Assembly (NCBI GenBank): GCA_900545175.1
Contig: UQYF01000021.1
Coordinates: 1 to 46,066 of the forward strand
From: an uncultured Eubacteriales bacterium
Lineage (GTDB): Bacteria; Bacillota; Clostridia; Lachnospirales; Lachnospiraceae
Direction of reading: 5' to 3'
DNA: 46,066 bases
Within the stretch, counting starts at the first letter, position 1. The number at the start of each line of letters is the position of its first letter. The notes beneath the pieces are model-generated. The model did no database searches, was not told the origin of the DNA, and worked only from the letters and a program-made list of their open reading frames with translations. Made by a program: the position numbers and the translations under genes. Positions 33,463 to 42,144 of the stretch are shown here, piece after piece.

Positions 33463-34635
33463 ATGCTTCAGGAAGAACGCGACCTTGAAACCATACCAGT
33501 GGGGGCACTTGGAATCATTCCCCTTAAGGGCTGTGAACAGCTCAGCCAGAAGGTAAATGATTACCTTGTTCAATGGAGAACCGAAAGAGAAAACGAGCAT
33601 AAGTCAACAATCGCTTTTGCCGGATATCAAAGAGATAACTATATCTTAAGTGCCAGCGTGCCACGTTTCGGCTCAGGCGAAGCTAAAGGCATTATCAACG
33701 AATCTGTCCGCGGATACGATTTGTACCTTTTAGTTGATGTATGTAACTATAGCCTCACATACTCTCTTTGCGGTAAAGAGAACCATATGTCACCGGATGA
33801 CCACTATCAGGATCTTAAAAGAATCATCGCTGCTGTAGGCGGTAAGGCAAGAAGAATCACTGTCATCATGCCATTCCTCTACGAGAGCAGACAGCATAAG
33901 AGAAGCGGACGTGAGTCATTAGACTGTGCTCTTGCACTTCAGGAGCTCACAGATATGGGCGTTGACAACATTATCACATTTGATGCACATGACCCTCGTG
34001 TACAGAATGCAATCCCGTTAAAGGGCTTTGAGACTGTACAGCCTGCTTATCAGTTCATCAAGTACCTCACAAGAAACATTCCTGATCTCATCATCGACAG
34101 CGACCACATGATGATGATAAGCCCGGACGAAGGCGGTACACATAGAGCTGTATATTTCGGAAACGTACTTGGTCTTGATGTAGGTATGTTCTATAAGAGA
34201 AGGGACTATTCTAAGATTGTAAACGGACGTAACCCGATTGTAGCACACGAATTCCTCGGAAGCTCTGTTGAAGGTAAGGATGTATTCATCATAGATGATA
34301 TGATTTCTTCCGGCGAGAGCATGCTCGATGTAGCAAGAGAATTAAAGAAGCGCAAAGCCAAGAGAGTATTTCTTGCAAGCACATTCGGCCTTTTCACTAA
34401 CGGTCTTGAAAAATTTGACGAAGCTTATAAGGAAGGTCTTATCGATAAGGTTCTCACAACTAACGTTATCTACCAGACACCTGAGCTTCTCTCCAAGCCA
34501 TACTATATCAGCGTTGATATGAGTAAGTACATCGCACTCATAATCGACACGCTCAACCATGACGCTTCCATAAGCAAGCTTCTTGACCCTGTTGACAGAA
34601 TACAGAAGCTTCTTAAGGCTTATAACAATAAATAA
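33463..34635 (+). CDS. prs: ribose-phosphate pyrophosphokinase, long clostridial form
   Basis: The 390-residue enzyme makes PRPP from ribose 5-phosphate and ATP, for purine, pyrimidine, histidine and NAD synthesis and for the Hpt reaction encoded elsewhere in this window. Seen: VIMPFLYESRQHKR (ATP loop), TFDAHDPRVQNA with the catalytic histidine region, and the PRPP loop VFIIDDMISSGESM. It is about 70 residues longer than the standard 315-residue Prs, mainly at the N-terminus, and belongs to the variant common in Lachnospiraceae. Last gene of the dnaD-dnaI-prs unit; a GGAGGA site precedes the ATG. Confidence 0.92.
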   Translation: MLQEERDLETIPVGALGIIPLKGCEQLSQKVNDYLVQWRTERENEHKSTIAFAGYQRDNYILSASVPRFGSGEAKGIINESVRGYDLYLLVDVCNYSLTYSLCGKENHMSPDDHYQDLKRIIAAVGGKARRITVIMPFLYESRQHKRSGRESLDCALALQELTDMGVDNIITFDAHDPRVQNAIPLKGFETVQPAYQFIKYLTRNIPDLIIDSDHMMMISPDEGGTHRAVYFGNVLGLDVGMFYKRRDYSKIVNGRNPIVAHEFLGSSVEGKDVFIIDDMISSGESMLDVARELKKRKAKRVFLASTFGLFTNGLEKFDEAYKEGLIDKVLTTNVIYQTPELLSKPYYISVDMSKYIALIIDTLNHDASISKLLDPVDRIQKLLKAYNNK

Positions 34636-34950
34636 CCGGCAGCTATTAAGAACCATTTATACAGCACTCATACATTCATAATAGCTCACTGTCAATGATA
34701 TCTGCAATTTGCTTTTGCTTCTTGCTCATATTAAATCAAAGCTCCGCAGCTCTATCCGGTGACGAGCTTTTACCAAACATCAGACAAAAGAGTTCAGCCT
34801 ATTACTCAAGGGTAATGGGTTGAACTCTTTATTTTATAAACCATATTTTTCCCAGTGCTAAAATATACTCAGCTAATCTGTTGGATGTATAAGAGGTCGC
34901 AACCTGTAATTTTAAGAGGGTAATCTGCATAATTCATATCAAATCTGCAT
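34636..34950. other. convergent gap between prs and the PBP gene
   Basis: It contains the prs terminator hairpin. The rest shows no gene or recognised RNA. Confidence 0.5.
34787..34838 (+). terminator. terminator between prs and the PBP gene
   Basis: AAAGAGTTCA pairs with TTGAACTCTTT, and the inner ATTAC pairs with GTAAT around a short loop. The plus strand continues with ATTTTAT. It ends the prs operon and may also serve the convergent PBP gene. Confidence 0.8.
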
Positions 34951-37500
34951 CTACGGCAGGACTACATCAGAGTCCCCGCCTGTCACATTCCCGGCATTAG
35001 TGTCGCCTTTTTGTGAAGCACCTGTGCTTGTGTCTCCTCCGAATGAACCTGCGTTTTTGTCTCCTCCGGCTGCAGTAGAAGCATTGGTATCTCCTCCGAC
35101 AGTTCCCGCTCCTTTATCTCCGCCTGTTAAGCCTGTAGCATTACCATCCCCTCCGACAGTTCCCGCTCCTTTGTCTCCGCCTATTAAGCCTGACGCATTT
35201 GCGTCTCCTCCGGCTGAACCGGCATTGCTATCTCCGCCAACAGTTCCAGCCGCATTGCTATCTCCACCCGGATAACCTGATATATTTTCATCACCCGATA
35301 CTGTACCCGGTGCAGTGCCATCACCATTATTCGGAGCAGCCACGCTCGCATCACCTGTAATCGAACCTGACACATTGCTATCTCCACCGTTTGAAGCTGA
35401 CGCTTCACCATCGCCGCCTGAACCATTATAGCTCTTATCTCCCAAAGCATTCTGTATATCCTCAAGTGCAGCGGTCGACTCCTGCTCGTTATCTTTTCCG
35501 GTATTATCTATAATATCATCAGGTAGCTTATCCAGACCGGAATTGTTATTATCATATCTCGTATATTCCGGAAATTCCTTCAATTCAAGTTCCTCATGTA
35601 TCTTCTGCATGAAGCCCTTCCATATCGTCATCGGATATGAGCCGCCTGTGAGATTAGGCACAACCTTAGGAATATCACAGCCAACCCACACTGCCGTTGT
35701 ATAATAAGCCGAATAGCCTACTGTCCAGCCATCCTTATTGTCTGTCGTGGTTCCGGTCTTTACAGCTACCACAGCGTCATCAAGCTTTGCGCCCATCGCT
35801 ATTCCATGCTCAACACCGTACTGTAACATACTGCTTACCATTCTTGCCGCATTCTTATCATATACTTCCAAGTCACTGCCGCTGTTATCCACAATAGTGC
35901 TGCCTTTTGAGTCCGTTATCCTCATAACTGCTGTCGGTTCACGATATACACCATCATTTGCAAGCGCAGCATATGCAGATGCCATTTCAAGAGAACTCGC
36001 ACCATAGCTCCATCCTCCGAGACATGCCGCCATATAATGTTCGTCATCACCTATTTTTCTAAAATGCATTTTTTTGACAAAAGACATTCCATATTCCGGT
36101 GTGAGTTTCTCGAAAAGCTTCCAAGCTGCCACGTTAGATGACCATGCAAGAGCATCTGTAAGCGTCTCCTCCCCCGGATATCTGTTCTCAAAATTTTCAG
36201 GTCCGTCCTCCATAGGCGAATCATCTATAAGCTCATCAGGATTATATCCAAGTCCAAGGTAAGGAGCATAGACAACCAGCGGCTTTATGGAACTTCCCGG
36301 CTGCCTGAAGCTCTGATACGCGCGGTTGAGCGTATATCCCGGAAGTCCCTGATTTCTTCCACCCACAATAGCCGTTACATAGCCTGTAGAATTGTCTATA
36401 CATACCGCAGAACCCTGAAGCTTGTACACGCCTTCATCATTAGTCTCTGTGCTCCATGCAAGTGCATTATCGACAGCATCCAGAAGAACCTGCTGTTTAT
36501 CCATATCGATAGCAGTATATATGCGGTAGCCTCCTGTAAAAAGAGTCCTCTGGTATTTTGAATAATAGCTGTCATACAGTTCCTTATATGCCGCTTCATC
36601 ATCCTCGTCAAGAAAATCATAACGAAAATTGAAGCCTGCCGCCTTCATGAGTGAACGCGTTGCACAGTAATACACATATGTCTCAACAGAATCATATTTT
36701 TCTGCCTCTGAGGGATGCAAAACAATCTCCTCATCCAAAGCTTCCTGATATTCTTCATCAGAAATGCAATTATAGTCATGAAGCACTCCTAGTATGTAAT
36801 CCCTTCTCTCCACAGTCCTGTCTAAATGTTCAAAAGGGTCATATTTTGATGGGTTATTCGGTATAGCAGTCAAAAATACAAGCTGTGAAATTGTCAGTTC
36901 CTTCGCCGATTTGCTGAAATATCCCTGTGCAGCCGCTTCTATGCCATAGAGCCCATTCGCAAAATATATATTATTTATGTAAAATTCAAGTATCTGTTCC
37001 TTGCTATAGCGCTTTTCAAGTTCCACAGACAGCACCATCTCAGTAATCTTTCGCTCCCATGTCACATCCTGCGAAAGATAGATATTTCTTGCCACCTGCT
37101 GCGTTATGGTACTCGCACCCTGAGCTTTGCTCTTCGTCCTGATATTTATAAGCCCGGCTCTTATTATGGCTGAAATATCAATACCGCCGTGCTTGTAAAA
37201 TTTCCTGTCCTCAATCAGAACAAATGCATCCTTGACAACCTCCGGAATCTTATACAATTCAATATAGTAAAGCTCCTTCGCTCCGCTGACTGTCGTTATT
37301 TCATTGCCATAAACATCATATACGATACTAGTCTCGGTACTTCTAAAGTCCGAAAGCCTGCTTGATGCTGCTATAGACTTTCCGTTTTTTACATACTGTG
37401 CAAAAGCTGACAAATAAGGGCTGACGGCAATAAGCCCCAGCCCTAAAAATGATAACATTATGATGAATATAATTAGAAAAATCTTAAGACCCTTCTTCAT
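34951..37500 (-). CDS. class A penicillin-binding protein with a GGD-repeat C-terminal tail
   Basis: The 849-residue bifunctional PBP polymerises glycan strands and cross-links them outside the membrane. Seen: a membrane anchor (about 4-28), a GT51 domain with EDRKFYKHGG (catalytic Glu97) and GASTITQQVARN, and a transpeptidase domain with SSIK (Ser403), SSN (454-456) and KTG (581-583). Residues 685-849 are unusual: sixteen or so units of 9-10 residues built on GGDxNAxGxx, rich in Gly, Asp, Asn, Ala. The start is ATG at 37500, with AGAGGTG upstream; a longer reading runs into a duplicated noncoding repeat. It is transcribed away from asnS. Confidence 0.93.
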   Translation of the reverse strand: MKKGLKIFLIIFIIMLSFLGLGLIAVSPYLSAFAQYVKNGKSIAASSRLSDFRSTETSIVYDVYGNEITTVSGAKELYYIELYKIPEVVKDAFVLIEDRKFYKHGGIDISAIIRAGLINIRTKSKAQGASTITQQVARNIYLSQDVTWERKITEMVLSVELEKRYSKEQILEFYINNIYFANGLYGIEAAAQGYFSKSAKELTISQLVFLTAIPNNPSKYDPFEHLDRTVERRDYILGVLHDYNCISDEEYQEALDEEIVLHPSEAEKYDSVETYVYYCATRSLMKAAGFNFRYDFLDEDDEAAYKELYDSYYSKYQRTLFTGGYRIYTAIDMDKQQVLLDAVDNALAWSTETNDEGVYKLQGSAVCIDNSTGYVTAIVGGRNQGLPGYTLNRAYQSFRQPGSSIKPLVVYAPYLGLGYNPDELIDDSPMEDGPENFENRYPGEETLTDALAWSSNVAAWKLFEKLTPEYGMSFVKKMHFRKIGDDEHYMAACLGGWSYGASSLEMASAYAALANDGVYREPTAVMRITDSKGSTIVDNSGSDLEVYDKNAARMVSSMLQYGVEHGIAMGAKLDDAVVAVKTGTTTDNKDGWTVGYSAYYTTAVWVGCDIPKVVPNLTGGSYPMTIWKGFMQKIHEELELKEFPEYTRYDNNNSGLDKLPDDIIDNTGKDNEQESTAALEDIQNALGDKSYNGSGGDGEASASNGGDSNVSGSITGDASVAAPNNGDGTAPGTVSGDENISGYPGGDSNAAGTVGGDSNAGSAGGDANASGLIGGDKGAGTVGGDGNATGLTGGDKGAGTVGGDTNASTAAGGDKNAGSFGGDTSTGASQKGDTNAGNVTGGDSDVVLP
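34954..35431 (-). repeat. tandem short repeats coding the GGD tail of the PBP
   Basis: About sixteen degenerate 27-30 bp units encode GGDxNAxGxx decapeptides alternating with nonapeptides. The third-base differences between units show that the array is old and under selection for the protein pattern rather than a fresh slippage product. Confidence 0.8.
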
Positions 37501-37517
37501 ATGCACCTCTAAAAATA

Positions 37518-37616
37518 ATTCCAACATACATTCGCAATCCGGACTTTTGTCCTCCTTGCTCATGCATGTCTAGTCAATCAGCATATATACAGCTTTGACT
37601 GCGAGCAGTCACGCTG
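37518..37616. repeat. 100-bp direct repeat, copy 1
   Basis: Nearly identical to 37671-37770, from ATTCCAACATACATTCGCAA to GCGAGCAGTCACGCTG, with only a few changes. It contains the small hairpin GACTGC-GA-GCAGTC. It lies just upstream of the PBP ribosome site. Confidence 0.85.
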
Positions 37617-37670
37617 GCTTCTCCTCCTATAATAACAACGGAATTTGCTCCGCCTCCTAGGCTCTCGCAA

Positions 37671-37781
37671 ATTCCAACATACATTCGCAATCCGGACTTT
37701 TCGTCCTCCTTGCTCATGCATGTTCAGTCAATCAGCATATATGCAGCTTTGACTGCGAGCAGTCACGCTGTATATATGCTG
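37671..37781. repeat. 100-bp direct repeat, copy 2, with extended hairpin
   Basis: Copy 2 (37671-37770) continues into GCTGTATATATGCT, which pairs with AGCATATATGCAGC inside the repeat. Together they enclose GACTGC/GCAGTC in one long hairpin (37733-37781). It begins 13 nt after the asnS stop and could halt transcription, although there is no T-run. Confidence 0.8.
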
Positions 37782-37793
37782 TTGACATTGTTA

Positions 37794-39185
37794 TTACAAG
37801 TCGCAGTTGCCAACTGTTCTTGGGAATGGAATCACATCGCGGATGTTGCCCATTCCTGTGAGATACATTACACAACGCTCGAAGCCGAGACCGAAGCCTG
37901 CATGTCTTGCTGAACCATACTTTCTAAGGTCAAGGTAGAACTGATAGTCCTCTTTCTTAAGTCCAAGCTCGTCCATTCTGGCAACAAGCTTGTCGTAATC
38001 ATCCTCTCTCTGGCTTCCTCCGATAATCTCCCCGATTCCCGGAACAAGGCAGTCCATAGCGGCAACTGTCTTTCCATCGTCGTTGAGCTTCATGTAGAAT
38101 GCCTTAATCTCCTTCGGATAATCAGTAACAAAGAGTGGTCTCTTATAAATCTCTTCTGTGAGGAAGCGCTCATGCTCTGTCTGTAAATCACAGCCCCATG
38201 ATACCTTGTATTCGAACTTGTCATTGTGCTTCTCAAGTATCTCAATAGCTTCTGTGTATGTCACATGACCGAACTCTGAGTTGAGTACATGGTTGAGTCT
38301 CTCAAGAAGTCCCTTATCAACAAAGCTGTTAAAGAAATTCATCTCCTCAGGAGCATTCTCGAGTACGTATCTTATAACATACTTTATCATGTTCTCTGCT
38401 AAAATCATGTCATCCTGCAAATCAGCAAATGCCATCTCCGGCTCAATCATCCAGAACTCAGCAGCATGTCTTGTTGTGTTGGAATTCTCAGCGCGGAATG
38501 TCGGTCCGAATGTATAAATATTCTTAAATGCCATTGCATATGTCTCACCATTTAACTGACCGCTTACAGTAAGATTGGTAGGCTTGCCAAAGAAATCCTT
38601 CGTGTAATCAACCTTGCCGTCCTCTGTCTTAGGTACATTGTTAAGATCCATTGTTGTAACCTGGAACATCTCTCCTGCACCCTCACAGTCACTTCCTGTT
38701 ATAAGCGGAGTGTGGACATATACAAAATTTCTCTCCTGAAAGAACTGATGAATAGCATAAGCTATGAGTGAACGCACTCTGAACACTGCCTGAAATGTAT
38801 TTGTTCTAGGTCTTAAATGTGTTATTGTTCTGAGATACTCCATTGAATGTCTCTTCTTCTGAAGCGGATAATCAGGTGTGCTCTCACCCTCAACATCTAT
38901 ACTGTCCGCCTGAATCTCAAACGGCTGCTTAGCATCCGGTGTAGCGATAAGTGTACCTGTCACAATGATAGCTGCACCTACATTTAACTTGCTTATCTGA
39001 GCAAAATTCTCCATACTGTCATGGTATACAACCTGAAGCGGCTCAAAAAATGTTCCGTCATTCACAACTATAAATCCGAATGTCTTAGAATCACGAACAC
39101 TGCGAACCCATCCTCCGACTGTTACCTTATTTCCAAGATATTTTTCCTTGTCTCTGAATAAATCTCTGATGTTAATTAGTTCCAT
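37794..39185 (-). CDS. asnS: asparaginyl-tRNA synthetase
   Basis: The 463-residue class IIb synthetase charges tRNA-Asn. Seen: an N-terminal OB-fold anticodon domain (VTVGGWVRSVRDSKTFGFIVVNDG, here about 17-40), motif 2 FRAENSNTTRHAAEFWMIEPE, and motif 3 GFGLGFERCVMYLTGMGNIRDVIPFPR at the C-terminus. The length is typical. The start is ATG at 39185, with GAGAGGAT about 7 nt upstream; extension to 39239 has no site. No T-box leader is visible in the short upstream gap. Confidence 0.97.
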   Translation of the reverse strand: MELINIRDLFRDKEKYLGNKVTVGGWVRSVRDSKTFGFIVVNDGTFFEPLQVVYHDSMENFAQISKLNVGAAIIVTGTLIATPDAKQPFEIQADSIDVEGESTPDYPLQKKRHSMEYLRTITHLRPRTNTFQAVFRVRSLIAYAIHQFFQERNFVYVHTPLITGSDCEGAGEMFQVTTMDLNNVPKTEDGKVDYTKDFFGKPTNLTVSGQLNGETYAMAFKNIYTFGPTFRAENSNTTRHAAEFWMIEPEMAFADLQDDMILAENMIKYVIRYVLENAPEEMNFFNSFVDKGLLERLNHVLNSEFGHVTYTEAIEILEKHNDKFEYKVSWGCDLQTEHERFLTEEIYKRPLFVTDYPKEIKAFYMKLNDDGKTVAAMDCLVPGIGEIIGGSQREDDYDKLVARMDELGLKKEDYQFYLDLRKYGSARHAGFGLGFERCVMYLTGMGNIRDVIPFPRTVGNCDL

Positions 39186-39297
39186 ATCAATAATCCTCTC
39201 TGAATCCATATATCGGAATAATGTATTACCGCTGGACAAATAACTGATTTGTCACTCTTCATCTTACAATATTATTCCAATATGGTCAATCGTTTTG

Positions 39298-41763
39298 TCA
39301 GTCTTTTATGATATTGCAGACCAATATCACTGTATTTTTCAACCCTATGAGTTTTTCCAGCTCTGTTTTTGCCGTGTTAAAGCTGTTTTCTCCCGATACA
39401 TACGCAACATTGCTCTTATCATACGCATACACAAGCATACTCTCGTCCTCATTTATCACATTCAGTGCATATCCTTTGTGAATATAGTACAGTGCCTCAT
39501 CAAGGTTCACACCTGTTATATCCATAACCTGCTCTGACCTATAACTATCCTGAACAGAGATTTTGGCTGTATTTGTCTTATATCTGTCCCATATAATGCT
39601 GCCTGATGGTGCGACAACAACTCCCGCCTGTTCATCCGCCTGCGCTATCGCCTGTGCAGGATTATCGGTCAAAAACGAAAGCTCTCCCATGCTGTACACT
39701 CTGTAATAGTCATTTTTCCTCGTGACCTCACTCATATAGAGCTGTGCTTCCCCATTAAATATAATGCTCTTAGGGTATATTACCTTGGTGTCATCCGATG
39801 AAGGCACAGCTACAGTCAGAATTATATACAGCTCCTTCTGTCTTACATCCGTTGCCACCTGTCTGGTCGTCAGGATTCCATCCGGTGTCATTGTCGTGCT
39901 TAAGAGCTGGTCATCAGCCATATCCGTAAGGCTTCCATCGTCATTTATCTCTGCTCTTTTAATAATTATCTTGTTGCTGTCCGCCGTGACATCCATAACC
40001 CTCACTCCGGATTTTTCATAATCCTTGATTGTTTCAAGGCTGCCGTTGACTATCTCTATGCGGTACATCGGGTACAGAGCGCTGATTTCAGTTTTTCTCG
40101 CCCTTCCGTATATGATATTGCCGTCTATAAGTCCCAAGGTCTTTATATACTCCGTATCCGCCGCAGCAATCTCCGCTGTCTCACCGGTATCAAGATATAT
40201 TATCTTCACAGCTTCACTGTGATTCTCGTCCCCACCTTCCTGATAAGCAAATATAGAATACTTTTCGGAAAACAGGCAGGAATCCTCAACCACCTGTGAG
40301 GACACAACCATGTACTCCTTGGTATCGTAATGCACAGAGTATATGCTTCCTCCCTGATACATGAAAAATCTTCCCTCGTCATTAAGATATGTCAGTACTT
40401 CTACGTCCTTTTTTATGACATCATATATCTCATTTCTCGGAATGTACAGGATCTCCTCAACAAGGTTTTTCTCTGCATTGTAGCTGCACACGGACACACC
40501 CATCTCACCCTCATGGCTTCCCCGATTCATGTATCCGTACACAACATAGCTCACATTCCCATCCGAATCCACCGACAAAATCTTTATCCCATGCTCCTGA
40601 TATGCCTCCCTCACGGAGTCATACGCGGAATCATCATTCACAAACGTGAAAAGCTGGACAAACTGGTTGGTCTTGGAATTGTAGCTCCACAGCTCCCCTC
40701 CCCTTACAAAGCAGGTCACCCTGCCGGTGCTGTCGCTCATCATCTGAAGTTCTTCAAGCCCCGACGTGATTCCAAGGTAAATTCTTCCCGAATCATTCAA
40801 ATCCTCCAACCCGTCAAATAACTGGTCTACATATCTGTCATACCCCAAAACGTATGTTGTATCAGCATCGGCGCGTCTGATACGGAAAAATTCCTTCACA
40901 TCATAGATATCAAGTCCTCTTGCCGCCGGTGTGCTCACCCGGTAGTCAAGCCTGATATCCGCTGTATTCCCCTGTATCTCCACAACCATCGGCCATATTC
41001 TGCCGTAGTACTGCGGCTGTAATGCGCCCCAGCCGACCTGCGAAAGCTTGGAATGGATATTCACATGTCCAAGGTTCGTATTATCGCCGGATGAATTCGG
41101 CTCAAGCTTAGGGATAATCTCATTTATCGCCTCCTCATCGTACGTCACATTTGAAAAATGAATAACATAGTTCAGCTTATCGTCAAGGTTCAACCCATCG
41201 CCAAGCACAATCCTTGTATAATATGCTGCCGTCTTTTTCTCTGTTGAGACAGTAATTTTCATCATATACTCGGTATTATCCTCAAGAAGGTTCTTTATGT
41301 TGAGAACCGCCTCGATGCGCTCACCCATATTGCCTGTTGTATTGACATCATTAGTTTCGTAACTGCCTTTACCATTTTCATCATCGGCATAGCCCACTGT
41401 CTGATAATCCGTAACCGTTGTGTTCTCTATGTACTCTGAGCCGTCAAGGCTCCTTATCTCATACGATATCCCTGTTATCTTCTGACCGTATGTCCCGATA
41501 CCGATTCTTAGCTTTCTTCCCTCAGGGAGAGGTGTGATACACTCATGTAACATACTCTCATCAATATTGCTCACATATCCGTGCAGCAGATTGAACTCCT
41601 GTCCGCCCTCACTTATCATATATACTACCGGAAGTGCTGCCGCAGACATATTCTCCTTGCTGGAACGGACTTCATCCGTAGCTCTGGTGAGCACAATCGT
41701 GATGACAGCAACCGCAACGAACACAAGAAATGATATAAGTACTTTATATTTAAAATTTTTCAA
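39298..41763 (-). CDS. large membrane-anchored extracytoplasmic protein of unknown function
   Basis: I do not recognise this 821-residue protein. It has one N-terminal membrane segment (KVLISFLVFVAVAVITIVL, about residues 7-25) and a long exported part rich in Asp, Tyr and beta-strand-like segments. About residues 300-650 contain repeated short strand patterns with DGNVSYVVYGYMNRG and EGRFFMYQGGSIYSVHYD, suggestive of a beta-propeller. The C-terminal 200 residues include a segment YRSEQVMDITGVNLDEALYYIHKG and end in LEKLIGLKNTVILV. The start is a TTG at 41763 with AAAGGAAA upstream, since the longer reading to 41805 crosses that site. A second copy of its first 26 codons lies at the window end. 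Confidence 0.75.
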   Translation of the reverse strand: MKNFKYKVLISFLVFVAVAVITIVLTRATDEVRSSKENMSAAALPVVYMISEGGQEFNLLHGYVSNIDESMLHECITPLPEGRKLRIGIGTYGQKITGISYEIRSLDGSEYIENTTVTDYQTVGYADDENGKGSYETNDVNTTGNMGERIEAVLNIKNLLEDNTEYMMKITVSTEKKTAAYYTRIVLGDGLNLDDKLNYVIHFSNVTYDEEAINEIIPKLEPNSSGDNTNLGHVNIHSKLSQVGWGALQPQYYGRIWPMVVEIQGNTADIRLDYRVSTPAARGLDIYDVKEFFRIRRADADTTYVLGYDRYVDQLFDGLEDLNDSGRIYLGITSGLEELQMMSDSTGRVTCFVRGGELWSYNSKTNQFVQLFTFVNDDSAYDSVREAYQEHGIKILSVDSDGNVSYVVYGYMNRGSHEGEMGVSVCSYNAEKNLVEEILYIPRNEIYDVIKKDVEVLTYLNDEGRFFMYQGGSIYSVHYDTKEYMVVSSQVVEDSCLFSEKYSIFAYQEGGDENHSEAVKIIYLDTGETAEIAAADTEYIKTLGLIDGNIIYGRARKTEISALYPMYRIEIVNGSLETIKDYEKSGVRVMDVTADSNKIIIKRAEINDDGSLTDMADDQLLSTTMTPDGILTTRQVATDVRQKELYIILTVAVPSSDDTKVIYPKSIIFNGEAQLYMSEVTRKNDYYRVYSMGELSFLTDNPAQAIAQADEQAGVVVAPSGSIIWDRYKTNTAKISVQDSYRSEQVMDITGVNLDEALYYIHKGYALNVINEDESMLVYAYDKSNVAYVSGENSFNTAKTELEKLIGLKNTVILVCNIIKD

Positions 41764-42144
41764 TGTGATTTCCTTTCTTTCACCGGTATATCCGGTCAAT
41801 ACCATTATTTAAAAACGTATTGAATATTTTCCAAGCAATACACCGTATAAGTTTATCACAAACATTTTAAAAATAGTATATATATTTTATTAAGTTTCGG
41901 ACGGCATACATGGTGATTTAATCTATGAGAGTATAACGTATTATATTTATGCCTCTAAGCTCCATTGTCCGAAATAAGATGTTCTAAAAAATCAAAACTT
42001 TTCACAAAATTGTGATACGTATAGATATAATACGTTATACATGATTAAGCGTATATAACGTGCTTTGACACCAGAAGATTATCAAATAAGCTGCACTGTG
42101 AAAAGCAGGACAAATACAATAGTATTAAATATTATATACTATTT
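41764..42144. other. upstream region of the large unknown gene, with an inserted element
   Basis: The sequence next to the gene is repeated at 45865-46012. Relative to that copy, 41894-42085 is an extra 190-bp segment. It contains the inverted repeats GTATAACGTATTATAT (41931-41946 and 42025-42040) and TTTCGGAC/GTCCGAAA. No gene is present. Confidence 0.65.
42025..42072 (+). repeat. AT-palindrome / TTTGACACC dispersed element, copy 3
   Basis: GTTATAC (42034-42040), a 19-nt spacer and GTG-CTTTGACACC (42060-42072) repeat the arrangement of copies at 11-49 and 19685-19723. The copy belongs to the 190-bp segment absent from the paralogous upstream region, which points to insertion. Confidence 0.65.

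Noticed and set aside
35000..35275. Repetitive plus-strand frame with LSPP units
   Set aside because: It is the antisense reading of the GGD-repeat tail of the PBP; the repeats come from that gene.
34954..35431. CRISPR-like array
   Set aside because: The periodic units are coding, 27-30 bp long, degenerate and without unique spacers; they encode the PBP tail.
39186..39297. T-box riboswitch upstream of asnS
   Set aside because: The gap is only 112 nt, and neither the conserved T-box sequence nor an antiterminator pair is seen.
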